DNA of 64,000 bases from SZUA-309 sp965233675 (GCA_965233675.1 OZ247498.1:558001-622000); one strand, 5' to 3'. Shown: positions 35,466-43,875, counted from the first letter of the stretch. Notes: generated by a model from the sequence alone, not told the origin. Made by a program: numbers and translations.

Positions 35466-36431
35466 ATGAGCGAGAATGCACTGGGCCCTGTTGAGGTATC
35501 GCAGAGCCCGGAATCCCGTTCGACGACGAGGACCTGGAAAGACGTCTTCTGGACGGTATTGCAGCCAACCATCGCGATGGGTGCACCGCTCCTCGTCGCC
35601 GTTACGCTGGTCAGCGGTGTCTGGGCAAAGGAAGACCGAATGCTCTTCGCCCTGGTGATGATCTTCCTTCCGATTCCAATATTCGTGTGGGCCGAGCGGC
35701 GCTGGGGCCGAGGCGACTGGAAGCTCAAACCGTCTGAACTGGCCGAGGATGGCTTCTGGCTCGCAATGGGTGCGTTCCTCTGGGCGCCGCTGATAACCGA
35801 CATGTATCGCACGCCAGTCTCCGAGGGTTTCCGTGCCATCCGTGATCGGACCCTGCTGGAGATCAGTATCGATCCGACGACTGTGCTTGGCTTGTTCGGC
35901 GCAGTCATCTTTATACGCGTTTGTACGGCCTTTCCTTATTACTGGCTGCACCGTGTGCAGCACGAGGTGCTGTTCTGGTGGCGCATGCACGCAACGCATC
36001 ATCACATTACGAAAATGAGTTTCCTGCGAGGCTCGCGGACGCATCCGTTCGAATACCTGGCGCTTTCGCTGGGTCGGGTGATGGTGATGGCTTTCATCGG
36101 CGCGAGCGACGAGGTGCTTGCAGTTTCGGCAGCGTTCGGCATGTGGAATGGAAAATTCAATCACTCGAACCTGCCGCTTAAATCTCTACCTGTGTACGAT
36201 TGGATTTTCGCTACTGCACCTCAGCATCACGTTCACCACTCGTTGAATCGCCGGCAGAGCGACTCAAATTACGGCTGCTCCATTATTCTCTGGGATCGCA
36301 TCTTCGGCACTTACTGTGGTGACGAATCGAGCGAGGTCAAACAGGTTGGTGCCGGTAAGGCTGTGCCGCTATCGATCAAGGAACAACTGATGTTGGCCTT
36401 CTATCCCAACAAGCGCCTGACCGATCTATGA
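35466..36431 (+). CDS. sterol desaturase/fatty acid hydroxylase family protein
   Basis: A 321-residue membrane di-iron hydroxylase. About four TM segments are visible (for example TIAMGAPLLVAVTLVSGVWA, MLFALVMIFLPIPIFVW). The histidine motifs of the family are present: WLHRVQHE, MHATHHHITK and APQHHVHHSLNRRQSD. Relatives hydroxylate or desaturate sterols, carotenoids or fatty acids with O2. GGGGAG precedes the ATG at 35466; the upstream in-frame GTG/TTG options are weaker. The 84-residue membrane protein follows. Confidence 0.88.
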   Translation: MSENALGPVEVSQSPESRSTTRTWKDVFWTVLQPTIAMGAPLLVAVTLVSGVWAKEDRMLFALVMIFLPIPIFVWAERRWGRGDWKLKPSELAEDGFWLAMGAFLWAPLITDMYRTPVSEGFRAIRDRTLLEISIDPTTVLGLFGAVIFIRVCTAFPYYWLHRVQHEVLFWWRMHATHHHITKMSFLRGSRTHPFEYLALSLGRVMVMAFIGASDEVLAVSAAFGMWNGKFNHSNLPLKSLPVYDWIFATAPQHHVHHSLNRRQSDSNYGCSIILWDRIFGTYCGDESSEVKQVGAGKAVPLSIKEQLMLAFYPNKRLTDL

Positions 36432-36476
36432 CGGGTGTGTTCCACCTGAACTGCTAAATGGTGTGAGTCAAACCTT

Positions 36477-36731
36477 ATGAGCAATACCTGGTTTCTGGTC
36501 CCGTTTCTGATCGGGACAGCAGCCTTCTTCGTAACACTGTATGTGACGATTTTCGTGCCGAACATGTCGGACACACCGTGGAACGAGGAAGATCCCCAAG
36601 AAGTACACCCACTCAGACAATGGGACACAATCATCACCTGGATTATGTGGGGAGGCTGGGGTGTCGCAATGGTCATGCACTTCCTGGGCAAAAACAAAAT
36701 GATCGATCAGCTCGAACAGTTGTTGAGCTGA
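36477..36731 (+). CDS. small two-TM membrane protein
   Basis: An 84-residue protein with two hydrophobic helices (WFLVPFLIGTAAFFVTLYVTIFV and TIITWIMWGGWGVAMVMHFLG) separated by an acidic loop (DTPWNEEDPQEVHP). No family recognised. It follows the hydroxylase by 45 bases on the same strand and may be co-expressed with it. Confidence 0.6.
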   Translation: MSNTWFLVPFLIGTAAFFVTLYVTIFVPNMSDTPWNEEDPQEVHPLRQWDTIITWIMWGGWGVAMVMHFLGKNKMIDQLEQLLS

Positions 36732-36767
36732 TTCCTGCTGTTCGATAAAACCCGGCGAAACAGGACC

Positions 36768-37103
36768 CTAATCAGACCGGAACTGGTACTCAAACAGCTC
36801 GATATCGTTGGCATATCGCGTCGCCACGATGCCTCTTGTTTCTGCCGTATAGAAGTGTGCATGGTTGAGTCTGGGAGCGGTCTGGAGGCGGGGAAGCCGA
36901 ATGTCTGGAGGCAGGCCGATCCTGTGCGCGACATGCGCAAAATCATCATTCAGCGTCTCGTAGCGCCCCACGAAATCAACAGCGATACGTCCCGGCGAAC
37001 TGGTCACATAGTCTGACTGGGAACGGAAATGCTCATCTGCATCGTCATCGGGGATCGATGCCACCGCTCGCACGAAATCTGCAAAACGTGTTTCTTGATG
37101 GTG
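36768..37103 (-). pseudogene. truncated sulfotransferase (C-terminal remnant)
   Basis: About 112 codons remain. The reading (FADFVRAVASIPDDDADEHF, then IAVDFVGRYETLNDDFAHVAHRIGLP and ATRYANDIELFEYQF) matches the C-terminal third of P-loop sulfotransferases of the heparan-sulfotransferase/family-2 type. Upstream codons stay in frame only until a TAA at 37104-37106; the PAPS-binding N-terminal part is absent. Its broken end coincides with the broken end of the kinase remnant on the opposite strand. Not expected to be functional. Confidence 0.65.
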
Positions 37104-37378
37104 TTATCGGACCCTGGTGGATGGAGATGTGTCGAGAAGTTCTGCCGACGTTCCAGTACGCGATCTTACATGCCGACCTGGCGACCGTGCTGAGACGAAC
37201 TGAGGAGCGGTCGAAAATCGCTCAGTCATCTGCAAACCCCGAACTTGTTCGGATCATGCACGGGCAATTCGATGCGATCGAAGGTGTCGAATCGAGGATG
37301 ATTGATACCTGCAACAAATCACCCAAGGCCGTTGTTGAAGAGTTTCTGGCTCGCCAACAACGAGGGGATTTCAACTAG
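37058..37378 (+). pseudogene. truncated P-loop kinase (C-terminal remnant)
   Basis: The open frame of 106 codons contains family sequence only from about 37088 onward: VFLDGVIGPWWMEMC, YAILHADLATVLRRTEERSK, MHGQFDAIEGVESRMIDT and the terminal helix AVVEEFLARQ. This fits the C-terminal half of AAA_33-type small-molecule kinases. The N-terminal Walker A lobe is missing, and the first 10 codons are antisense to the sulfotransferase remnant. Probably a dead fragment. Confidence 0.6.
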
Positions 37379-37392
37379 TTCAACTGCCTTCT

Positions 37393-37415
37393 TTTGCCCG
37401 GAAGGGGCCTCTGGC
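37393..37415 (+). repeat. GC-rich palindromic element, copy 1
   Basis: GCCCGGAAGGGGCCTC lies after the kinase remnant and resembles GGCCGGAAGCGGCCTC at 38402-38417. Both follow an ORF and precede a GCGATG within 15 bases. Confidence 0.3.
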
Positions 37416-37481
37416 GATGCGCGATGAGGGGCCTTTGACGTCCCGTTGCGGCCACTCGCATACTCGCTAAACTCTCGAGCG

Positions 37482-37751
37482 ATGAAGCAAACCCCACACT
37501 CTGAAGCGAGAGTTGATGAGTGGAACATCCGTCGGTCGGATGGATCTTTCGATTTCAAAGATTTCCTGAGCTGTGTCCTGGAACGCGGACGGACCGGCAA
37601 TGGGGTCTTTGCTGCCCGTGTCATGTGGGGAACAATGGCGGAACTGACAAACAATCTTCGGTCGATTGGAATGAGAGGTGGAGATGGTGAGGTCTTAACC
37701 AAGGCATTCGGATCAACGAAGCAGGGATTGGGCTGCGCGTTTCCGAGCTGA
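37482..37751 (+). pseudogene. Stf0-type sulfotransferase fragment
   Basis: An 89-codon open frame whose middle (VDEWNIRRSDGSFDFKDFLS, TGNGVFAARVMWGTMAEL) resembles the central segment of Stf0-type sulfotransferases, which typically reads like NGVFG-KLMW. The N-terminal PAPS-binding loop and the C-terminal half are missing. I see no plausible complete gene around it. It may be an old remnant rather than a short functional protein. Confidence 0.45.
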
Positions 37752-37881
37752 AACCGGGTATGTTGACTGACCGACTGACCGAGAACGGCCTCTTACACTG
37801 CACAACGAGGGGCCGCGCTCTACCCTGGTCGGACACTGAGCAAGAATTTTCCAATCGAACTGACGCACCCAAGAGGCATTC

Positions 37882-38370
37882 ATGACGCTTGAGCAATACG
37901 CGTATATCGCTGAAATCATCGGCGTAATCGTAGTTGTCGTTACACTAATCTACCTGTCGGTTCAGGTTCGCCAGGGCGCTGAACTCCTGCGTTCAGAGTC
38001 GAGACAGGCTCAGGTCGCAAATGACCAGAACGGCGTATATAAGTTTGTCGAGTATCCCGAACTTGGGCGCTTGTTTTCCCAGGAGGAAACATCCAGTTTT
38101 GAGGAAAAAGTGAAACTGCAATTCTGGATTATCGGCCAGATGCGTGCCCGCGAGCATGAGTGGCTGCAGCACAGAAGTGGCGCTATGGACGAAGAAACAT
38201 GGTTGAGCTATCGCGATGTTACCTACTTCATCCTCGGTACCAAGCGAGCGAGAGCGCTTTGGGAAATGTGCAGCCCCTTTTTCAATCCTGATTTTGCAGA
38301 TGTGGTTGGAGAGATGATTAAAGAAGCGCCATGCATCGACTTTTGGGAAGAGCTGGGTGCGGTGAAGTAA
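37882..38370 (+). CDS. single-TM protein, paralogue of the 41.7-kb protein
   Basis: A 162-residue protein with an N-terminal TM helix and the signature IIGVIVVVVTLIYLSVQVRQ. The soluble region is helical and rich in Trp, Arg and Glu (FWIIGQMRAREHEWLQH). The same architecture and signature (VGAIAVVITLAYLAVQVRQ) occurs in the protein at 41703-42176. Function unknown. AAGAGG lies 6 bases before the ATG. Confidence 0.7.
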   Translation: MTLEQYAYIAEIIGVIVVVVTLIYLSVQVRQGAELLRSESRQAQVANDQNGVYKFVEYPELGRLFSQEETSSFEEKVKLQFWIIGQMRAREHEWLQHRSGAMDEETWLSYRDVTYFILGTKRARALWEMCSPFFNPDFADVVGEMIKEAPCIDFWEELGAVK

Positions 38371-38401
38371 CCTGAACTTTAAGAATCGAGCATCTGCTAT
38401 T

Positions 38402-38420
38402 GGCCGGAAGCGGCCTCCTG
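38402..38420 (+). repeat. GC-rich palindromic element, copy 2
   Basis: GGCCGGAAGCGGCCTC, close to the element at 37393. It lies in the 145-base gap between two hypothetical genes. Confidence 0.3.
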
Positions 38421-38515
38421 CAGTCCAGCGATGAACTTTAATACAGCGGTCGATTTACAGCGACGGAGCGGCTTGATCGACAGGGTCTGTCAGCCGGCAT
38501 TGGAATGGAGATCAG

Positions 38516-39175
38516 ATGAGCAGCGAATTCCCGCAAGACCGTAGCGATCCCGCAGAGCCTTCACAGGCGCCGGTTGTCTCGGACATCGCGAATATCGAGC
38601 GCGTGTTCCTGCGCCTGACTTTCTGGCAGACCGTCCTGTCGTTGGCCGGGGTCTTTACCGGTGTCGTGGCTCTCTATGCGGCGCTGAACGAATCCCAGGC
38701 TGTGAGAGACCAGACGGCGGCATCCGTGTGGCCCTATATCCAAGTGATCATAAATGATACCGATGACGGAACGACCGCCCGTTTTGCTCTTTCCTTGGAA
38801 AATGTCGGGGTCGGACCGGCACTAATGCGCGGTGTGGAGTTGCGATTGGGCGGTGAACCAGTGCTCAGCTGGGACGATGCGGCAGGCCGCCTGCTCAGCC
38901 AGGAAACCCGCGTTGGCGTGGATTTCGGGCGTAGCAGTGTCAGTAATCTCGTGATCGGTCCCGGTGAGGAAGTGGTGGCCTTTCAGACCAGTCATCGAGA
39001 GTTGTCGCTGGCGCTACAGAAGGCCGTGTACGGTGGGCAGACATCGCTGCGTTACTGTTTCTGTTCCATCTTCGATCAATGCTGGCTCGGCAGCATGAGC
39101 CATGAATCCGAGTATGCGAAACCGAATCCCATAGAGACCTGTCCTGATTTCGGAGACGCCGCTTTCCTGGATTGA
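38516..39175 (+). CDS. single-TM protein with extracytoplasmic beta domain, unknown
   Basis: A 219-residue protein with a TM helix at about residues 38-58 (VLSLAGVFTGVVALYAALN) followed by a domain that looks beta-rich and possibly Ig-like (VWPYIQVIINDTDDGTTARFALSLENVGVGPALMRGVELRL). The C-terminus holds three cysteines in RYCFCSIFDQC. Such proteins are common in marine gammaproteobacteria with no known role. ATGGAGATCAG precedes the start. Confidence 0.65.
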   Translation: MSSEFPQDRSDPAEPSQAPVVSDIANIERVFLRLTFWQTVLSLAGVFTGVVALYAALNESQAVRDQTAASVWPYIQVIINDTDDGTTARFALSLENVGVGPALMRGVELRLGGEPVLSWDDAAGRLLSQETRVGVDFGRSSVSNLVIGPGEEVVAFQTSHRELSLALQKAVYGGQTSLRYCFCSIFDQCWLGSMSHESEYAKPNPIETCPDFGDAAFLD

Positions 39176-39227
39176 TGGACTGGTGCTGCCCCGTACGAGC
39201 TGATCAATCTTAGGCCGGGGAGAAAAA

Positions 39228-39413
39228 ATGAGTAGGAAGCCCATAATTACAGCACATAAGGTCAAGAAGTTAGTCGAAGAGACCGGCTTCGGAATGATGG
39301 AATGTAAGCGGTCGTTGGAAAGGGCTGATGGAGACTACGAATCAGCTAAACAGCGATTGCTGAACTCACCTGACAAACCAATCCGAATCAAACAGCCACC
39401 GTCGATTGAGTGA
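39228..39413 (+). CDS. stand-alone EF-Ts N-terminal (UBA/TS-N-like) domain protein
   Basis: A 61-residue protein. ITAHKVKKLVEETGFGMMEC then KRSLERADGDYESAKQRLL aligns by eye with the EF-Ts N-terminal domain ([20 protein letters not shown], EANGD), which contacts the EF-Tu G domain. The remaining EF-Ts core is absent and the ORF stops after a short basic tail. GGGGAG lies before the ATG. A role in translation is only suggested. Confidence 0.65.
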   Translation: MSRKPIITAHKVKKLVEETGFGMMECKRSLERADGDYESAKQRLLNSPDKPIRIKQPPSIE

Positions 39414-39626
39414 GTGGTCTGCTATCCACCTGCTGAATCCGACTTCTGCTACCGCCTCGCCAATGCCGATGAACCATCCTCGCCCTCTTGAGTGGTGGGT
39501 GGTTCGATAGTTCTGCTTCCCGCCCACAACGCCGTTTTCCTGCAGTCAGTTGACACTTCTCCTTCCCGTCACCAGATTTTACTTCGCCTTTACCTGGAGC
39601 GGCTGGATCGGGTATGCGTAGCGCAC

Positions 39627-40583
39627 TCATTCAGCAACGTGGGTCCGTCTCTGGCTGAAGGCAGCGCTCTGAGGCATTGCCAGGTGGTCCGCAAGTTCTG
39701 TCTGAAGAAACGTCTGAAGCGCTAGCACCGGTGCGGCAACGCCACTTCTTCGCGGCATAACGAGACTGAGGTTTGCCTGGCCCGCGTCCCACTCCGGTAA
39801 CAGTCTGATCAGCCGGCCCGATGCCAACTCATCCCGGCAGGTGTATGCAGGTAGCGCCACAATTCCGAGACCCTCACCCGCAGCCTGCTTCAGTGTGGCC
39901 ATGTCTTCGCTCTTCAGTCGGGGTGTGATCTGAATGATTTCCGTCGTCCCTGATTTGTGGGCCAGCCTCCAGCGATCTTCGGGTGTCTGCCAGCCAAGGG
40001 CGAGCGTCGGATGCTCCGCCAGATCGGCCGGCGTCGATATCGGTTGCCTATCTCTCAGATAGTCGGGGGAGGCGAATAGACGCCACTCAACAACGGCCAG
40101 TGGTCGCTGTATCAACGAAGAGTCGGGCAGTGGGTCCGTGTGTCCACGAACGGACATGTCGACACCTGAAGCGATGAGATCAACGTTCTGGTTCGTCACC
40201 TGCTGGAGAACGCTGACCTGCGGATTATCGGTGAGGAAACGAGCCAACAGATCCTTCAATGCGAACTGAGCAACCCCCACTGAGCAGCTCAGAGTCACCG
40301 TTCCGGACAGGGTGTTTTTCTTGCGCTTCAAGGTCGCTTCAGCAAGCTCGGCCTGGTCCACTGTCGCTCGTGCGTGCTGGTAGAACACCTCGCCGAGTTC
40401 TGTGACCCTCAGTTGCCGCGTTGTCCGCTGGATAAGGACGGTATCGAGGTGTTCCTCCAGTTGCGCGATGTGCCTGCTCAGTCGCGATTTCGGGATACCA
40501 AGCGCGTCTGCTGCGCGGGTGAATCCGCCTTTCTCAACGACGTGCACGAAGTAGAAATAGTCGTTCAGGTCGATGGATGCCAT
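39627..40583 (-). CDS. LysR-type transcriptional regulator
   Basis: A 318-residue LysR regulator. The N-terminal helix-turn-helix reads DLNDYFYFVHVVEKGGFTRAADALGIPKSRLSRHIAQLEEHL; the effector domain follows (LSGTVTLSCSVGVAQFALKD, DMSVRGHTDPLPDSSL). The ATG at 40583 matches the family start; a longer frame to 40934 would overlap the pirin gene. It is divergent from the pirin gene with a 123-base intergenic region and likely controls it. Confidence 0.92.
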   Translation of the reverse strand: MASIDLNDYFYFVHVVEKGGFTRAADALGIPKSRLSRHIAQLEEHLDTVLIQRTTRQLRVTELGEVFYQHARATVDQAELAEATLKRKKNTLSGTVTLSCSVGVAQFALKDLLARFLTDNPQVSVLQQVTNQNVDLIASGVDMSVRGHTDPLPDSSLIQRPLAVVEWRLFASPDYLRDRQPISTPADLAEHPTLALGWQTPEDRWRLAHKSGTTEIIQITPRLKSEDMATLKQAAGEGLGIVALPAYTCRDELASGRLIRLLPEWDAGQANLSLVMPRRSGVAAPVLALQTFLQTELADHLAMPQSAAFSQRRTHVAE

Positions 40584-40598
40584 GGAAGGGTTGGGGCC

Positions 40599-40658
40599 AA
40601 TTGTTCCAAAAATAGGATTAACAGTCCCGATATTGCCAGTTTTATCAAGAATTGTCCC
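40599..40658. promoter_or_regulatory. repeated AATTGTYCC motifs between lysR and pirin gene
   Basis: AATTGTTCC (40599-40607), AACAGTCCC-like (40620-40628) and AATTGTCCC (40650-40658) recur in the divergent promoter region and may be LysR-type operator parts. Confidence 0.3.
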
Positions 40659-40706
40659 GTATATATTTGCCTCTGACTTCAGATGAACAGATAAGGGCAG
40701 GTTGAA

Positions 40707-41621
40707 ATGAAGGCAATCAACACCGCAGTCGATCTCTCGCAAGGTTCCGTGGGGCAGGAGATCGAGCACCAGGTGGCCCGCGTATCCGAACCGCTGGAAG
40801 GGCATGCTCTCACGGTCGGCAGCGGTTTCGAGGCGCGGAGTTTCCGCGCTCAAGAGATCGGAGCGCTCATGGACCCGCTGGTGATGGTCGATCACTACGT
40901 GATGTGGAAACCCACTTTCGGCGCGCACCCCCACGCAGGGATGTCCGCGGTGTCTTTGTTGTTCGAAGACAGTGAGGGTCTTTTCCGCAATCAGGATTCA
41001 CTGGGGAATGATTTCGATCTGCGCCCTGGAGATCTGTACTGGCTCAGAGCTGGAAGCGGTGCGATTCATGATGAATCCCCTCGAATGAACGCTCGCACCC
41101 ACGGATTGCAGGTGTTCGTGAACGTTACACAGGATCAACGCTTCGAGGCGCCTGATTCTCTCCTTGTGCGCGCGGAAGATATGCCGGTGATCAGCACCCC
41201 GGACTATTGTGTGAAGGTCGCGTTGGGCAGATCCAGTGGCGTTGTCGGGGCGGACTCCCCGTCGATTTCGATGACTATCCTGGACGGCATCATCCAGCCG
41301 GGTGGTTCCTTCTCCCATGTGTCTGCTACCCATCGAGGCATCTGGATTCAATCGGTGGAGGGGCGCCTCGATATCGTTGTTGGTGAGGAGATCCGCTCTC
41401 TGACCCCAGGCCAGGCGCTTGCGTTCAGTGCAGACAGGCGCGTCGAAACAGACATCCGTAATCTTTCGGGCGAGCCGGCCCACTTCGCGTTGTTTGATGG
41501 GGCTCAGATCGGCGAGGCCTATGTTCAGGACGGCCCTTTTGTTATGGGAACTGCAGATCAGATTGCAGATATCAAAGCGGCGTACGAATCAGGCCAATTG
41601 GGTGCTATCGCCGCCGAATGA
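40707..41621 (+). CDS. pirin family protein
   Basis: A 304-residue bicupin of the pirin family. The N-terminal cupin contains MDPLVMVDHYVMWKPTFGAHPHAGMSAVSLLFE, holding the metal-binding histidines, and GSGAIHDESPR; the C-terminal cupin follows. Pirins bind iron, and some have quercetinase activity or act as regulators. It is transcribed away from the LysR gene with GGGCAGG before the ATG. Substrate unknown. Confidence 0.9.
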   Translation: MKAINTAVDLSQGSVGQEIEHQVARVSEPLEGHALTVGSGFEARSFRAQEIGALMDPLVMVDHYVMWKPTFGAHPHAGMSAVSLLFEDSEGLFRNQDSLGNDFDLRPGDLYWLRAGSGAIHDESPRMNARTHGLQVFVNVTQDQRFEAPDSLLVRAEDMPVISTPDYCVKVALGRSSGVVGADSPSISMTILDGIIQPGGSFSHVSATHRGIWIQSVEGRLDIVVGEEIRSLTPGQALAFSADRRVETDIRNLSGEPAHFALFDGAQIGEAYVQDGPFVMGTADQIADIKAAYESGQLGAIAAE

Positions 41622-41702
41622 ACCTGATCGCAATCCGCGCAACAGGCGTCGTTCGCGATTGACGATGTTCTGCGATAGCCTCGAGCAAAAGAGGAGGTGC
41701 AA

Positions 41703-42176
41703 GTGGATCACGAATCAATTGCCCAGATTCTGGGCAGCTATGGGGAATTTGTTGGCGCGATAGCGGTAGTGATCACGCTGGCGTATCTCGCTGTCCAGGT
41801 TCGACAGAACACGCTGGCGTTGCGGGCGTCGAGCATCAATTCCATGACGCAGTTTGCCAACGATATACGCACGAACCTGTTCAGCGACCCTGAAATCACT
41901 GCCATCTATATGAACGGGCTCAGGGACGTGGAGAGCCTCAACGATCTGGAGCGGGAGCGCTTCCGGCTGCTGATGACGAATGCGTTGTGGGCATTGTGGA
42001 ACGCCTATACACAGGCTCAACTTGGCGATACGCAATCCTGGGATGCGCAGAAGCCGCTCTTGCGTCGCTTTCTGTCTCTGCCCGGTGGTGATTGGTTCTG
42101 GCGCACCTACAGGAATGAGTTTTCATCGGAATTCCAGGCAGAAGTCGATCTCGTGCTCCATAATGCCGGCACGTGA
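41703..42176 (+). CDS. single-TM protein, paralogue of the 37.9-kb protein
   Basis: A 157-residue protein starting at GTG 41703, chosen because GAGGAGG sits 5 bases upstream; a GTG at 41697 overlaps that site. The N-terminal TM signature VGAIAVVITLAYLAVQVRQ matches the protein at 37882-38370. The rest is helical and Trp-rich. Function unknown. Confidence 0.7.
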   Translation: MDHESIAQILGSYGEFVGAIAVVITLAYLAVQVRQNTLALRASSINSMTQFANDIRTNLFSDPEITAIYMNGLRDVESLNDLERERFRLLMTNALWALWNAYTQAQLGDTQSWDAQKPLLRRFLSLPGGDWFWRTYRNEFSSEFQAEVDLVLHNAGT

Positions 42177-42254
42177 AGCTCATGCGGCTGCTCACGACTC
42201 GAAATGGCAGGCAGCGCCTGCCGCAGTTTTTTCGTTTCACTGGTAGGAACTCAA

Positions 42255-43487
42255 ATGAGAATCAAGGATCTTGAAGGGCAGAGAGTCGGACTCTGCGTAT
42301 CCGGCGGCCTCGACAGCAAAACGGTTGCGCACGCTCTGCGCACGGCTGGAATCGATGTGGTCTGTTTTACTGCGGACCTTGGCCAGCCTGACGAGGAAGA
42401 TATCAGCGGTGTCGTCGACAAAATGGCGCAAACCGGTGCCGAGACAGTGGTTGTTGACCTGAAAGAGGAAATGGCCCAGGCATGCCTTGATGTGGTCAAG
42501 GCCCAGGCGCAGTACGACGGAGGCTACTGGAATACCACGGGTATCGGTCGTGCCGTGATGTTGCGTGGCCTGATCAGTGCCATGAAAGAGCGTGGCTGCT
42601 CGGTGCTCTCGCATGGCGCGACAGGGCGCGGAAATGACCAGATTCGATTTGAGCGTTACACCAATGTGATCGATCCGGAAATGGGCGTGTATGCGCCGTG
42701 GCGTGATCCATCCCTGCTTGCCAGATTTCCCGGCCGCAAAGAGATGGTCACCTACCTTCAGGCGGAAGGTATTGAAGCCGAGGTTGGAAAGAAAAAACGC
42801 TACTCTACAGATGCGAACCTCGCCGGCCTCTCACATGAAGCGGAAGACCTGGAAAGCCTGCAGACTCCTGCGGAGATCGTCGAGCCCATCATGGGCGTCT
42901 GGCCGCAGTCCGCACCGGATTCGATCGAAGAGGTGACGTTGAAGTACGTCGAAGGCGAGTGCGTTGAGATCAACGGGGTGGCGCTCAAGCCATTCGAACT
43001 GATGACCGAAGCGAACCGCGTCGCCGGTCGGAACGGGATCTGGATGCGCAACGCCCTGGAGAATCGGGTCATCGGCACCAAGAGCCGAGGCGTCTACGAG
43101 GCGCCTGGCATGGAATTGCTGGGGTTTGCGCTCAGCACGATTTATCAGGCCACGTTGGACCGAAGAGCCAGTGCACTGTTCGGGCAGCTAGCCGAAGTGG
43201 TTGCAGATCAAATCTATGACGGCCGCTACTACGATCCGGCAACAGAGGCAGCAAAGCTGGCCATCGACGCGCTGGCCGCTCACGCGTCAGGCATCGTCAA
43301 ACTCGGTTTATACCGGGGAAACATGTTCTTCCGCGCCCTCACGGACTGCCCTCGATCACTGTACTTCCCGGAGCACGCGTCCATGGAGGCAAGTGATGGC
43401 CTTGACCCGATGAGTTCACAGGGGTTTGTGGAGGTTCAGAGCGTGGAAGCCAGGACGCTGGCGAATGCGGGCCAGATACCACGTTGA
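42255..43487 (+). CDS. argininosuccinate synthase-related ATP-dependent ligase
   Basis: A 410-residue ArgG-superfamily protein with a PP-loop VGLCVSGGLDSKTV (usual ArgG: SGGLDTS) and conserved HGATGRGNDQIRFE, PWRD and SRGVYEAPGMELL blocks. ArgG joins citrulline and aspartate using ATP. The altered PP-loop and the position outside an arg operon make it more likely a related enzyme than the main ArgG. A true argG could lie elsewhere in the genome. Confidence 0.8.
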   Translation: MRIKDLEGQRVGLCVSGGLDSKTVAHALRTAGIDVVCFTADLGQPDEEDISGVVDKMAQTGAETVVVDLKEEMAQACLDVVKAQAQYDGGYWNTTGIGRAVMLRGLISAMKERGCSVLSHGATGRGNDQIRFERYTNVIDPEMGVYAPWRDPSLLARFPGRKEMVTYLQAEGIEAEVGKKKRYSTDANLAGLSHEAEDLESLQTPAEIVEPIMGVWPQSAPDSIEEVTLKYVEGECVEINGVALKPFELMTEANRVAGRNGIWMRNALENRVIGTKSRGVYEAPGMELLGFALSTIYQATLDRRASALFGQLAEVVADQIYDGRYYDPATEAAKLAIDALAAHASGIVKLGLYRGNMFFRALTDCPRSLYFPEHASMEASDGLDPMSSQGFVEVQSVEARTLANAGQIPR

Positions 43488-43530
43488 GTGGTTCCTGGCC
43501 CCCAACGGATCCGTCCCCAGAGACTGGCAG

Positions 43531-43875
43531 CTAAGTACGGTCGCTCTGTTCGCCCATCAGCATCAGGTTCACATCGCCATTGGTGCGAAAGCTCAGATAG
43601 AGCAGGTACATCGTGAGAAAAGGGGCTCCGAGGAAGAACGCCATGACGCCGAGTCCCAGGCCGGCCGGTGAGTAGTTGTTGCGCCATGCGGTCCAGAATC
43701 CGGACAGCACAAGAAAGCCGAGAAAATCCAGATTGAACTGGCCCGGCCAGCCCATCTTCGCCATGTCGCCAAAGAAGATCGAGAAAAGACTCAAGCCGTG
43801 ATTGGCCACAACGGGGATCGTGTACGCCACGACGACGCTGAAAATCACAATCAGCAGGGTTCGGAATGCAGTCAT
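43531..43875 (-). CDS. integral membrane protein of unknown function
   Basis: A 114-residue protein with three hydrophobic segments (LLIVIFSVVVAYTIPVVA, FLGFLVLSGFWTAW, GVMAFFLGAPFLTMYLLYL). No conserved catalytic residues are evident. It is convergent with the ArgG-related gene. Similar short membrane proteins are widespread in proteobacteria without known function. Confidence 0.65.
   Translation of the reverse strand: MTAFRTLLIVIFSVVVAYTIPVVANHGLSLFSIFFGDMAKMGWPGQFNLDFLGFLVLSGFWTAWRNNYSPAGLGLGVMAFFLGAPFLTMYLLYLSFRTNGDVNLMLMGEQSDRT

Noticed and set aside
36768..38420. Integron cassette array
   Set aside because: No integrase and no recognisable attC core sites; only two short GC-rich elements recur.
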